From a bacterium (Candidatus Blackallbacteria) CG13_big_fil_rev_8_21_14_2_50_49_14 (lineage in GTDB: Bacteria > Cyanobacteriota > Sericytochromatia > UBA7694), in assembly GCA_002783405.1 (NCBI GenBank), contig PFGG01000025.1, forward strand, positions 1-56,736: a DNA stretch of 56,736 bases, given 5' to 3'. Position numbers and translations under genes: made by a program. Shown piece by piece: positions 16,937-27,478 of this stretch. The notes beneath the pieces were generated by a model that saw only the letters and a list, made by a program, of their open reading frames with translations, did no database searches and was not told the DNA's origin. Position 1 is the stretch's first letter, and each line of letters opens with the position of its first letter.

Positions 16937-17980
16937 TTAGAGAGAGGTGGCGACATTAACTGTCGGGGGAGCACCAAAATTGACGCCTTGTCCAGGGCCT
17001 CCGTGTCCACCTGGGCCTCCGTGTCCGCCAGGGCCTTTGCCCATTTCACCACCTGGGCCCCCATGACCGCCAGGGCCTCTGCCCATTTCTCCACCCGATC
17101 CAACTGCCAGACCCGCAGTGACAAAGGCTTGTCTTTGTTCAGCTGTGAGAATATCGTGCAGCACAACCAAGTGATTGAGTTGGCCGAAGTCTTTTTCAGG
17201 TTTATTCGCTTTCAGCAGTTCTGCAATTTTTTCAATGCTGGGGCTGCTGGCATCCAATTCAGCTTGAATGGCCTGGCGATTGGCCTCTCTTGCTGTTTTT
17301 TCTGCTGTAAAATCGGGTCTATTGGCTTCCAGCGCAGTTTGCAGCGCTGTTTTTTGCTCATCGCTCAGTTGCAGGGCGTTGAGCTTATCCAAGCCTGGCA
17401 AGGGGCGCGCTTGAGCGCCTACTGGAGGCTCTGGGCGATTGGCTTCGATTTCAGCCATCTTGGCCACGCGTTCTGCTTCCTGGGTTTTGAACTGTGTTTT
17501 TTGTTCATCCGTCAGAATTTGCCAGCTTTTGACCATGAACTCAGCACGTTTTGTCAGTTCTGCGCTGCGATCAGGAGCATTGGCAACCCATTGTGTTTTG
17601 ATGCTGTCAATATCAAAATTATCTGAAACGAAGGCGGTTTCGATCAGGGTTTTGATCGCCTCCCGCTGCGTGGTATCAGGAGGGCTCGGTTGAGCAGGTT
17701 TGTATTCTTCGCGCAGGCTGTCGAGCTGGGCTTTTTGTTCGCTGCTGAGGTTCAGGTTTGCAAAAGCGAATTCCTGATGGACTCCCTTTTCCCCACCTTT
17801 ACCATGCGCTCCCATTTCAGGGCGACCCTGACGTGCCTGGCCTTGGGCAAAACCTTGTATTTGGAGATTGCTGCTGTCCAGCGCTGAGCTGAGGGTTCCT
17901 GAGATATTGCCGCACGCAGTCATCAAGCTGAGAGCCATCAAGCTGCCAAGGGTGGTTTTGAGAAGTGTATTGATTTTCAT
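16937..17980 (-). CDS. Spy/CpxP-like LTxxQ lipoprotein
   Basis: A 347-residue envelope lipoprotein with lipobox MTAC (Cys23). It carries repeated LTxxQ-type motifs: LSSEQKAQL, LTDEQKTQF, LSDEQKTAL and LTAEQRQAF. This suggests two Spy/CpxP-like helical hairpin domains in tandem, each about 110 residues, against one in Spy or CpxP. The C-terminus (about 285-335) is a Gly/His/Pro-rich repeat tract built on GGHGGPGG. In enterobacteria Spy and CpxP are periplasmic chaperones controlled by CpxRA or BaeSR. Here the gene lies downstream of a regulator and kinase pair, and GTAAA repeats stand upstream of it at 18063-18088. Confidence 0.85.
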   Translation of the reverse strand: MKINTLLKTTLGSLMALSLMTACGNISGTLSSALDSSNLQIQGFAQGQARQGRPEMGAHGKGGEKGVHQEFAFANLNLSSEQKAQLDSLREEYKPAQPSPPDTTQREAIKTLIETAFVSDNFDIDSIKTQWVANAPDRSAELTKRAEFMVKSWQILTDEQKTQFKTQEAERVAKMAEIEANRPEPPVGAQARPLPGLDKLNALQLSDEQKTALQTALEANRPDFTAEKTAREANRQAIQAELDASSPSIEKIAELLKANKPEKDFGQLNHLVVLHDILTAEQRQAFVTAGLAVGSGGEMGRGPGGHGGPGGEMGKGPGGHGGPGGHGGPGQGVNFGAPPTVNVATSL

Positions 17981-18062
17981 TTTCGTAACCTTTCTGATTG
18001 AGGCGCTTTGCCTTTGATGACTCTATCTTCGCAGGTTGATGTGAATGGGATTTCTTGGGATT

Positions 18063-18088
18063 GTAAACGGCTTGTAAATAATTGTAAT
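18063..18088 (-). promoter_or_regulatory. CpxR-box-like operator upstream of the Spy-like gene
   Basis: Written on the + strand, GTAAA (18063-18067), GTAAA (18074-18078) and GTAAT (18084-18088) repeat with starts 11 and 10 bases apart. In gene orientation this is TTTAC-N6-TTTAC, 83-108 bases before the start codon. The same GTAAA-N6-GTAAA pair lies before the response-regulator gene at 20708-20723. It matches the known CpxR box plan. Confidence 0.7.
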
Positions 18089-18145
18089 AATTCACTTGTC
18101 TAATTGGCAAGTTTTTTGAGCCCTGATGATGACTGGTCATAAACG

Positions 18146-18318
18146 TTATTGTTTCGGGGCTTTCAAGATTTTGCCGGGTGTTTGCAGAGCCTTTTCAGTG
18201 AAGTCTTTTTGTGCTTCATTCAAGCGATTGGCATGAGGGGGGATACCTCTCTCTCTATGAATAGCCAAGGTTCCTTCTTGTCGTTTTGGGGAGACGTCTT
18301 TTGGGGGGATTCTCGCAT
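18146..18318 (-). pseudogene. Possible short gene broken by a frameshift at a C6 run
   Basis: In the 446-base gap between kinase and Spy-like gene, the reverse strand has an ATG at 18318 and a reading frame of 32 codons. A second frame continues into a coding-like C-terminus (NRLNEAQKDFTEKALQTPGK) ending in TAA at 18146-18148. The two frames would join at the C6 run lying at 18238-18243. One gained or lost C, by mutation or assembly error, would give a single protein of about 57 residues. No good ribosome-binding site was seen, so this is tentative. Confidence 0.3.
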
Positions 18319-18373
18319 GTTTAGGCTATTGGATTGACGTGACAAACACCTGTGTTCAGTCTTTAAACGAAGC

Positions 18374-18408
18374 CGAAGCGCTCTTGGAGAGTATTCAAGA
18401 GCGCTTCG
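18374..18408 (-). terminator. Hairpin after the sensor kinase gene
   Basis: Perfect 13-base arms (18374-18386 and 18396-18408, arm CGAAGCGCTCTTG) with a 9-base loop lie 18 bases past the kinase stop. On the reverse strand only a short TTT follows, 6 bases downstream. Probably the operon terminator, but a weak one. Confidence 0.55.
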
Positions 18409-18426
18409 CTTGGATGTTTTTAAGTC

Positions 18427-19938
18427 TTAGGCTTCAGAAAGTGGTGTTTCAAGCCGATCAGTGCGTGGATTGCGCTGGAGCGGCCATTCCAGACAGGCGA
18501 TTAAACCACCCGCCTCATCACTGGGCAATTCAAAACGCACAAAGCCCTTGTGTAAACGCATGATTTTATCCACAATCGCCAAACCCAGTCCGTTGCCCCC
18601 TGTTTTTCGGGTGCGGGAACTGTCGGGGCGATAAAAGGGTTTTAAAATCTCCTCAAGTTCTTCCTGGGGCAGACCGGGGCCCCGATCCCGGAAGCGAATG
18701 CCCGCTTTTTCAGCATTGCAGTAGACCGAAATATCGACTCTTGAGCCAGGTGGGGCGTATTTAAGCAGATTTGAAAAGAGATTGTTCAAGGCCCGGTGAA
18801 GCAAATCCCTGCGACCATTGATCAAGATGGTTTCGGTGGTATAGTCGGTGATGACTTCAAGTTCTTTTTCAGCCAGAATATACTGATGCATCTCAAGGCT
18901 TTCTCTGAGCAAATGTCCCAGTTCAAGACGTTCCAGTGGATAATTTTCGGCATTCAGTTCCAAAGCTGAAATATCCAACAGATCGTTGATTAAGCGGTCA
19001 AGTTCTTCCAGCTCAAAAATCGAACGTTCAATATATTTGGGTTTGCCCTTGCCTTCTTTGGCGAGTAATTCAAGGCTGACGCGCATCCGGGCCAAAGGAG
19101 AGCGCAATTCATGTGAAACATCGGCGATCAGGCGTTGTTTTTCCTGAAGCATTTCCTGAATCCTGCTCATCATATGGTTAAATCCATTGGCAATTTCTTG
19201 AAACTCTTTTTGTTTGCCCACATTGATCGGGCGGGTAAAATCCCCTTCAGTGACTTTTGCGATCGAGGCGCTCAGTTCTTTAAAGGGACGGGTGATATAT
19301 AAAACCAGAGGAATTAGCAGAACCCCTAAACTGAGTAAGATGATCAGTGTGTAGATCAGGCGCGGATCACCCATTGGCCGGTTAGGGGGGGGGCCTCTTC
19401 TTCCGGGGGGAGGCATCATGGCCCCTCTGGGAGGTGGGCCACCTTTGTGGGGAGCCTCTGGAAACAGTTTTTGCGGGGGGGGGCCTGGCGGGGGATTCTC
19501 AGTAAAAGCGGGGGTATATTGCAAATATCCCAGCTCTGGACGGTTGGGGTCGAGCAATGAGGCCACACGGATTGGCTTTTGCTGATCCAGAATCAGTAAA
19601 TCACGTTTCTTTTCAAGTTCATTTAATTGTGAAACGCTAAGAGGAGGTTGGGGAATCCCTTTTGAAAACAACATTTGATTTTTTTTCCAATAGGAAATAC
19701 GCCAATCCAGATAGCTTCCAATTTCTTCCACTTGAAGTTGCAGCAACTCAGGTTGGCTTTGAGAGGATTGCTGGAGCACAAACTGTACAAAATGCACTTG
19801 GTCTTCTAAAAAAACACGATGCATATGCCTTTCATTGTGCCTGAAGAGCAGGTTCATGACTGAAACCGTCAATACCATGGCAATAAAGACACTCAGAACG
19901 GCATAAAGATAGAGTTTGCGAAACAGGGGTTGAATCAT
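18427..19938 (-). CDS. Sensor histidine kinase, CpxA-like architecture
   Basis: A 503-residue inner-membrane kinase. The order is TM1 (about 8-31), a periplasmic sensor of about 160 residues, TM2 (194-216), HAMP (217-270), HisKA with phosphoacceptor His277 in ADVSHELRSPLARM, and an HATPase domain with the GNGLGLAIV box. The periplasmic region from about 148 to 190 is strikingly Pro/Gly-rich (several PPP groups), and two PPP runs are encoded by C9 tracts. The start overlaps the regulator stop in ATGA. With the Spy-like lipoprotein downstream, an envelope-stress role like CpxA is inferred. The signal is unknown. Confidence 0.9.
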   Translation of the reverse strand: MIQPLFRKLYLYAVLSVFIAMVLTVSVMNLLFRHNERHMHRVFLEDQVHFVQFVLQQSSQSQPELLQLQVEEIGSYLDWRISYWKKNQMLFSKGIPQPPLSVSQLNELEKKRDLLILDQQKPIRVASLLDPNRPELGYLQYTPAFTENPPPGPPPQKLFPEAPHKGGPPPRGAMMPPPGRRGPPPNRPMGDPRLIYTLIILLSLGVLLIPLVLYITRPFKELSASIAKVTEGDFTRPINVGKQKEFQEIANGFNHMMSRIQEMLQEKQRLIADVSHELRSPLARMRVSLELLAKEGKGKPKYIERSIFELEELDRLINDLLDISALELNAENYPLERLELGHLLRESLEMHQYILAEKELEVITDYTTETILINGRRDLLHRALNNLFSNLLKYAPPGSRVDISVYCNAEKAGIRFRDRGPGLPQEELEEILKPFYRPDSSRTRKTGGNGLGLAIVDKIMRLHKGFVRFELPSDEAGGLIACLEWPLQRNPRTDRLETPLSEA

Positions 19939-20639
19939 TTTGTAAACAAATACCCCACGCCTCGGATGGTTTTAATAATTTCAGGCTTGCGTGGGTTATC
20001 GCCCAATTTTTGGCGCAAACGGGAAACAAAAACATCAATGGTGCGGTCGAAGGCATCAAATTCAAGCCCCCTGACTTTGCTCATCAAGGCATCCCGTGTA
20101 AGCACAATTCCGGCGTTTTCAAGCAAACAATGCAGCATATCAAACTCCGTGGTCGTCAATTCCATGGGTTGTCCCTGGTGCATTGCTTCTCGTGCATCCA
20201 GATTGAGGACCAATTCATGGTTCTCTGAGAAAAGTTTGTTTTCAGGGGGGGCCTGTTGTTGAAACTGTAGGCTGCGTTCAAAGCGGCGCATGATGGTTTT
20301 TATCCGTGCCAAAAGTTCACGGGGGTTGAAGGGCTTTGAAATATAATCGTCAGCCCCCAGTTCCAGTCCAATAATGCGGTTATAGTCGTCTTTTTTTGCC
20401 GTTAACATGATAATGGGCAGCAGTGGATTTTGAGTTCTGAGTAAACGACAGGTTTCAAACCCATCCATTTCGGGCATCATAAAGTCCAGAATGACGAGAT
20501 CCACCGCATGGGATTTGACATATTCCAAACCCTTGGAAGGGGTAGAAGAGGCACTGAAGGCAATATTTTCATCGGCAAAATAATCACTGAGTAAATCGTG
20601 CATATCTTCATCGTCATCAATCATATGCACCTGAATCAT
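19935..20639 (-). CDS. OmpR-family response regulator, CpxR-like
   Basis: A 234-residue DNA-binding regulator. The receiver domain has the acidic pocket at Asp8-Asp10, phosphoacceptor Asp52 in LDFMMPEMDG, and the conserved Thr and Lys (MLTAKKD, SKPFNPRELL). A winged-helix OmpR domain follows, ending in IKTIRGVGYLF. The frame is open to 20798, but AGGA is nine bases before the ATG at 20639 and the protein then begins directly with the receiver. It is coupled to the kinase by ATGA. GTAAA-N6-GTAAA lies 69-84 bases upstream, consistent with autoregulation. Confidence 0.92.
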   Translation of the reverse strand: MIQVHMIDDDEDMHDLLSDYFADENIAFSASSTPSKGLEYVKSHAVDLVILDFMMPEMDGFETCRLLRTQNPLLPIIMLTAKKDDYNRIIGLELGADDYISKPFNPRELLARIKTIMRRFERSLQFQQQAPPENKLFSENHELVLNLDAREAMHQGQPMELTTTEFDMLHCLLENAGIVLTRDALMSKVRGLEFDAFDRTIDVFVSRLRQKLGDNPRKPEIIKTIRGVGYLFTK

Positions 20640-20707
20640 AGTCTTCATTCCTTTACGCATTACTGAGTACAGTTTAAACAGGAAATGTGAAATCGGTATG
20701 CTTTTTT

Positions 20708-20723
20708 GTAAATGATTTGTAAA
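20708..20723 (-). promoter_or_regulatory. CpxR-box-like operator upstream of the response regulator
   Basis: On the + strand, GTAAA at 20708-20712 and GTAAA at 20719-20723, with starts 11 bases apart. It has the same spacing and gene-relative orientation as the site before the Spy-like gene. Both sites carry TTTACA followed 16 or 17 bases later by TCACAT in the transcribed direction, so part of the operator may double as a -35. Confidence 0.7.
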
Positions 20724-20787
20724 GACCGTCAGAAACCTTTGTTTCGAGGTATTCTGTTTAGATCCCTGAATGATTCTGGAGCCTCTG

Positions 20788-21660
20788 ATGTCAGCCAAAC
20801 AACGTGCACAAATTAACCCGGATGGCAGTTTTAATGTCGATCGGCGTGGGATTCATGCTTCCTTACGCCACGACCTCTACCATTTTCTGCAGGCAGCCAG
20901 CTGGGCCCGGTTGATTGCTCTTTTAAGCCTGCTCTATATTCTTGCGAATCTGGTCTTTGCATTGCTCTATCTGCCCGGCCTAGCGGGTTTGGCCAATGCC
21001 CGCTCAGGCTCCTTTGCCGATGCCTTTTTCTTCAGTGTGCAGACCATGTCGACAGTGGGCTATGGTTATCTTGCGCCCCAAAGTTTGTATATCAATCTGA
21101 TTATGGTGATAGAATCGGTCTTTGGATTTTTGCTTACGGCCGTGGCTACCGGCCTGATTTTTGCCAAATTCTCACGGGTCAGGGCCCGTGTGCTTTTCAG
21201 CCAAGTGGCAGTGATACATACCCTGAATGGCAAGAAAGTATTGAGTTTTCGAGCAGCCAATCAACGCCATGCAGAAATTGTCGATGCATCGATCAAGGTC
21301 GCCTTGACCCGAGATGAGCAAACCGCTGAGGGCTATTTTTTACGGCGTTTTTATGATTTGAAATTGGAACGAGATACCTCACCGCTCTTTGCCTTGGTCT
21401 GGAATATTTACCATGTGATTGATGAGAGCAGCCCCCTTTTTGGCAAAAATGCTGAAGATATCCAAAACGAAGCCTCGGTGCTTTTGGTCAGCTTCAGTGG
21501 TATTGACGATCATCTTGTGCAAACCCTGCATACTCGGCATGCCTATAACAGTGGAGATATTCATTTTGGCAGACGGCTGACAGACATTATTGGCTGGTCT
21601 GAGGAGGGGCGTCGTTTTGTCGATTACCGTCGTTTTCATGAAACCGAAGCTGAATTTTGA
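20788..21660 (+). CDS. Inward-rectifier-type potassium channel (KirBac-like)
   Basis: A 290-residue potassium channel subunit. The membrane part has TM1 (about 41-63), a pore helix and the selectivity filter TVGYG (89-93) in STVGYGYLAP, then TM2 (about 102-127) with Glu109. The cytoplasmic C-terminus (about 130-285) has the beta-rich Kir domain, including RVLFSQVAVIHTLNGKK and the SSPLFG stretch. GGAG six bases before the ATG at 20788 fixes the start. It is divergent from the response-regulator gene and shares its upstream region, so the GTAAA operator could affect it too. Confidence 0.92.
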   Translation: MSAKQRAQINPDGSFNVDRRGIHASLRHDLYHFLQAASWARLIALLSLLYILANLVFALLYLPGLAGLANARSGSFADAFFFSVQTMSTVGYGYLAPQSLYINLIMVIESVFGFLLTAVATGLIFAKFSRVRARVLFSQVAVIHTLNGKKVLSFRAANQRHAEIVDASIKVALTRDEQTAEGYFLRRFYDLKLERDTSPLFALVWNIYHVIDESSPLFGKNAEDIQNEASVLLVSFSGIDDHLVQTLHTRHAYNSGDIHFGRRLTDIIGWSEEGRRFVDYRRFHETEAEF

Positions 21661-21728
21661 GTGAAGCTTAACCTATTTCTAAACATGATTTTAAAGTAAA
21701 GGGGCTATAATCTTTTCAGGTAAACCCC

Positions 21729-22544
21729 ATGACATTTTCGCTCTATCAATCTTCAAATCCATTGCCCGCCCCTGGCCAGCTCTTTCAGAAGCAAGCGGCT
21801 TCTTTGCCCCTGTCTTCCAACCTGGGCGCGGTTTCTGCCCAAATTCAACAGACCCCCGCTGCTCCGGCCCTCAAGCCAGATACCACCCGTTTCAGCTTGG
21901 TTTCTCGCCTGCTCAGTCCCTTTGAAAATATCAGCCTGGCCCCCCTGAAAGCCGTTCCTGGCCAGATCATGAATGGCCTTGAAAAAGGCTGGCAGGCCCT
22001 GAAAGATACCTTTACGTTTCAATTTGAAGAAGCAGGACGTTTTGGCACTGAGCGCGAAGCGGAGTCAAACTGTGGCCCTGCTTCGGCCAGCATGATTCTG
22101 AAACAGTTGGGTGTTTACCCCCCAACCATGCAGCAAATGCGCCTGATGGTAGGGGCTCCGATTGGCAGTGGCAGCCGTCCTTTTGCCCTGAGCACGGAGC
22201 AGGTGATCACAGCCGTGAAAAAATCAGCCTCTCAAAAAGGGCGTTATATCAGCACAGAAACGCGCATTTTAACTCGCAATGTCGATGTCGCAATCAGTGA
22301 AATGCGCAACCGGCTGGCGCGGGGGGAAAAGTTGATCCTGCTGACCTCAGGTTTTCGTTCTCTTTCTCAGGGGCACTATGTGGTGGTGAAAGAAGTCAGA
22401 GCGGATGGTTCTCTGCTGGTGGATGACCCCGGCCGTTCTGATGGCGAGAATATCGTCTATTCAAAATCCCGTTTGGCCAAGGTTTTGCAGGTCCGCCAAG
22501 AGACCTATGGCATGCAAAACTGCCTGTTGGCTTTTAAGACCTGA
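21729..22544 (+). CDS. C39-like cysteine peptidase domain protein
   Basis: A 271-residue protein without an obvious signal peptide. The first 95 residues are low-complexity (Pro, Ala, Gln, Ser). The papain-like C39 domain follows with Cys115 in ESNCGPASASMILKQLG, His216 in QGHYVVVKEV and Asp232/233 in LVDDPGR. A complete catalytic set makes peptidase activity plausible. TATAAT at 21706-21711 gives a leader of roughly 11 bases. Its 3' end overlaps the convergent GNAT gene by 11 bases. It is unlike bacteriocin-exporter C39 domains, since no ABC transporter is fused or adjacent. Confidence 0.8.
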   Translation: MTFSLYQSSNPLPAPGQLFQKQAASLPLSSNLGAVSAQIQQTPAAPALKPDTTRFSLVSRLLSPFENISLAPLKAVPGQIMNGLEKGWQALKDTFTFQFEEAGRFGTEREAESNCGPASASMILKQLGVYPPTMQQMRLMVGAPIGSGSRPFALSTEQVITAVKKSASQKGRYISTETRILTRNVDVAISEMRNRLARGEKLILLTSGFRSLSQGHYVVVKEVRADGSLLVDDPGRSDGENIVYSKSRLAKVLQVRQETYGMQNCLLAFKT

Positions 22545-23319
22545 AACACGCCTCAAACTCTTCGTAGCGTGCAATCTCCTCAAAGCCCAATTTGGTATAG
22601 GTGCGAATAGCTGCCGCATTGTCAGATTTCACATTTAATCCGATTAAAGCTACTGTTTGCAGAAGATCCTGGCAAAGACTGCCTGTGGTGAGTGTGCCCA
22701 AGCCCTGTCCGCGAAAGACCGGATCCGTGGTGATATTGCCCAAGGCAGCGACTTTCCACTCTGGAGAATAGACATGGATGCCTGCAATACTGATCAGTTG
22801 AGCGCCTTGAAAAATACCTCGGTACTGCCCCGTTTCAAGCATACGCCGGTCAAACCAGTTTTGGGGGTAAGCCCGCTGGTAAAGCGCCTCAATTGCGGGC
22901 AGGTCTGTTGTACTCAGCGAAATCACTCTTTCAGACGCCCATGATGCCAGCGCTTCTGGCTGGGTCAGCACCATGCGGCTGTGAATGCCATGGCTGGTCA
23001 GGGTATAAGTTTGCTCTAAAACAGGCTGCAGCCCGGGACTGAGGTGGGTATAAAAACGTGGCGGCAAACAAGGCTGCAGACTTTCCAAGAGTTGGCACAT
23101 GGGTTCGGGGCTTTCACTGAAGGCCAGAACCGCAGGCGTTTCCTGCCCCAGATAGACCAGAATCAGAGCTTCCAGCGCAGATTCGTTTTTCCAGCCATAC
23201 CAGAGGGTCTGGGGCCAGAAAAAATCATCCAGATCGCCAAAACTGTAGAGGTGCAGCCCAGGATTGCGACTGAGAAAAGCCGCAATCTCGTGCTTATCGT
23301 GCAAAACAACGCGGCCCAT
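22534..23319 (-). CDS. GNAT family acetyltransferase
   Basis: A 261-residue protein with a C-terminal GNAT fold, using acetyl-CoA on an unknown amine. The acetyl-CoA binding loop is VFRGQGLGTL, followed by LNVKSDNAAAIRTYTKLGFEE, a strong FR47-like end. The N-terminal half (about 1-130) is a second, more degenerate lobe, as in two-lobed GNAT proteins. The start overlaps the dapD stop in ATGA, so it is coupled to dapD. A lysine-pathway substrate is possible but not shown. Confidence 0.85.
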   Translation of the reverse strand: MGRVVLHDKHEIAAFLSRNPGLHLYSFGDLDDFFWPQTLWYGWKNESALEALILVYLGQETPAVLAFSESPEPMCQLLESLQPCLPPRFYTHLSPGLQPVLEQTYTLTSHGIHSRMVLTQPEALASWASERVISLSTTDLPAIEALYQRAYPQNWFDRRMLETGQYRGIFQGAQLISIAGIHVYSPEWKVAALGNITTDPVFRGQGLGTLTTGSLCQDLLQTVALIGLNVKSDNAAAIRTYTKLGFEEIARYEEFEACFRS

Positions 23320-24416
23320 CAGTTGTGGCTGTGCAATTCAGGATTGAGGGCAATGGTGCGGGGATTGGGCTTACAGACCACTTCTCCGCTGACGGAATCC
23401 TGATAAAAGAGCAGAAAGCCGCGGCCTGAAAGTTCACGGGCATGCACACGGTTTTGCCCGTGTTCTACCACTTCTCCCGCTAAGTTGAGGGGTTGGCCGG
23501 TTTGGTTGTAGAGGCTGACCTTGGTGCCTGCCGTTAAATACAAACCTGCTGCCAGTGTACAGCCGTCTCCCAGTGAGATACCGGTTCCCGCATTGGCGCC
23601 CAAAAGGCACTGGCTGCCGATTTCAATCACATGGGTATTGCCGCCGGAAAGTGTGCCCATGATCGAGGCGCCTCCGCCAATATCTGTTTTATCGCCCACA
23701 AAGACCCCTGCTGAAATTCGGCCTTCCACCATGGCCTGGCCTTCTGTGCCGGCATTGAAATTCACAAAACCAGCCTGCATAATGGTGGTGCCTTCTCCCA
23801 GATAGGCTCCCAAACGAACTTGTGCGCCTGAGGCGATCCGAACGCCAGAGGGCAGATGGTAATTGACGAGATAGGGAAATTTATCCACATGACTGACTTG
23901 CAGGGGCTGACCTGAAAGCAGGGCTTGAATTCTGACTTCTTCGAGATCTTCAGGCAAAATCGGGCCTTGGTTGGTCCAGGCCAGATTGCTGAGCACCCGA
24001 AAAGCGCCATCGAGCAAAACGCCGTGGGGTTTGACCTTGCGCTGTGAAATCAGTTGCAGTTTGAAATAGGCCTCTTCAGGGCTCTGTACAGGCTGATCCG
24101 GGGCAGAAAGCAGAAAGAAACCGCAGTCTAAATGGCTATAGCTCTGATGCTGCGGGGGTGTTTTCTGAACTTGGGCCACGACAGCTTGCAGAGCCTGCGC
24201 TTCAGGTGCCTCAGGATGATCGGCCAGCAAGGCGCTGAGCGCCTCCAGATCGGTCTGGGACAGAACGGTAAAGGCATCGTTCTGCAGCAAAAAACGCGTC
24301 ACGAGTGCTTCCAGCAAGGGGCCAGAGTTAGAAAACATGTGGGGATAGAGAACATCAAGGGGGGTGGCGCTCCGGCTGCGGCGCAGGCCAAAGCCCCAGG
24401 CAAAACAGGTTGGCAT
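23319..24416 (-). CDS. dapD: Tetrahydrodipicolinate N-succinyltransferase, long type
   Basis: Transfers succinyl from succinyl-CoA to tetrahydrodipicolinate in the succinylase route to meso-diaminopimelate and lysine. The protein has 365 residues with an N-terminal helical region and a left-handed beta-helix of hexapeptide repeats from about 185 to 310. Diagnostic stretches are FPYLVNYHLPSGVRI, GFVNFNAGTEGQAMVEGRIS and GGGASIMGTLSGGN, as in the Pseudomonas and actinobacterial long DapD. GAGGAG six bases before the ATG fixes the start. The GNAT gene is coupled downstream. Confidence 0.93.
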   Translation of the reverse strand: MPTCFAWGFGLRRSRSATPLDVLYPHMFSNSGPLLEALVTRFLLQNDAFTVLSQTDLEALSALLADHPEAPEAQALQAVVAQVQKTPPQHQSYSHLDCGFFLLSAPDQPVQSPEEAYFKLQLISQRKVKPHGVLLDGAFRVLSNLAWTNQGPILPEDLEEVRIQALLSGQPLQVSHVDKFPYLVNYHLPSGVRIASGAQVRLGAYLGEGTTIMQAGFVNFNAGTEGQAMVEGRISAGVFVGDKTDIGGGASIMGTLSGGNTHVIEIGSQCLLGANAGTGISLGDGCTLAAGLYLTAGTKVSLYNQTGQPLNLAGEVVEHGQNRVHARELSGRGFLLFYQDSVSGEVVCKPNPRTIALNPELHSHN

Positions 24417-24478
24417 AGCGGGCTCCTCAAGAATAAACTGCTGCGTTCACTATACCAAATGCCCTACGAAACTGCCGC

Positions 24479-26426
<1,948 letters not shown>

Positions 26427-26530
26427 CACGTATGCTCCTTTTCTATCATGAACAGAATCAATGCTCTGTAGCTTCACTTTTACTTTGACAGACAGGAGCT
26501 GGGAAAACTGTCAGGCAGACGACAAATCAA

Positions 26531-27478
26531 TCAAGGCTTTTGGGCTAAGGTTTTGAGTCGTTCCAAGCGTTGCGGTTCAGACGCTTTCAGCCAGTCTTCC
26601 CGACTGAGTAGGGCATAGGCTTTGGCAAAATAGACTTTGGCTTCCTTTTCGCGCTTTAAAACCAGCAGGCATTCTGCAATTTCTTCAGAGACATAACCGT
26701 CTTCTGGTTTATTCTGTGCTTCGCGATCCTGGAGCAGAGCCATTTGCAGTGCAAGGGCTTCTTCTGCACGTTGCAGTGAACGCAGGCAGCGGGCGACTGT
26801 CCAGCGGGCAATCAAGAGTCCTTCTCCTGTTTGTTTTTGCTCATGCCATTTCAGTGCTTTTTCAAAATAGCCCAGGGCTTCTGTGTATTTTTGCTGATCA
26901 TGGTAAGTCCAGCCGATATTGTTATAGAGAGAGCCTGCCCATTTCTGAGCGCGTGGGTCTGTGGTTTTTTCTACCTGTTCCAGGGCTTTGAGGTTCCAAG
27001 CCAGCTGGTTTTCTGGTTTCTCGGCAATCGCCAGCATATGGGCAGCATCTATGGCATAAAAATCCAATTGCGCAGCCAGCGCTTTTTCCCAGGCCTTTTG
27101 AAAATAAGGCAGCGCTTGGGGGGCTTGACCTGCTGAATTATACACGCGGCCGCGTTCCAAAAGATAACGAACTTCAAGTTGTGTGTTTTCTGTGTTTAAT
27201 TCTTTTTCTACCTGGTCCAGGGTGGCGTGGGCTGCATCGAACTGACGCTGTAGGCCTTGGGTTCGGGCAATTTGGGTTAGCAATTCAAGGCTCCAGGCAC
27301 GATTGGACTGGCCTTGAGCTAAAAGCTCGCGAAAGGTCTTTTCTGTTTGGGCAGGTTGGCTGTAATTCCAGAGTTTATCAAAATCAGGTAAATTTTCTGC
27401 GTGACTGTTCATGCTGTGACCTCCCCAGAGTGAAAGCGCAAGAGCGCAGATGCTGAGCAATTTGCTGAGTCTGTGCAT
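26531..27478 (-). CDS. Exported TPR protein
   Basis: A 315-residue protein with a signal peptide (about 1-28). The mature part is helical with tetratricopeptide repeats; the clearest is YNNIGWTYHDQQKYTEALGY at about 190-210, with weaker repeats before and after. Such proteins scaffold complexes in the envelope. GGAG seven bases before the ATG at 27478 fixes the start, and an earlier start at 27568 is rejected. It lies 104 bases upstream of the bufferin precursor on the same strand; a TGACAG/CTGTCA inverted repeat (26486-26513) lies between. Its role is unknown. Confidence 0.8.
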   Translation of the reverse strand: MHRLSKLLSICALALSLWGGHSMNSHAENLPDFDKLWNYSQPAQTEKTFRELLAQGQSNRAWSLELLTQIARTQGLQRQFDAAHATLDQVEKELNTENTQLEVRYLLERGRVYNSAGQAPQALPYFQKAWEKALAAQLDFYAIDAAHMLAIAEKPENQLAWNLKALEQVEKTTDPRAQKWAGSLYNNIGWTYHDQQKYTEALGYFEKALKWHEQKQTGEGLLIARWTVARCLRSLQRAEEALALQMALLQDREAQNKPEDGYVSEEIAECLLVLKREKEAKVYFAKAYALLSREDWLKASEPQRLERLKTLAQKP

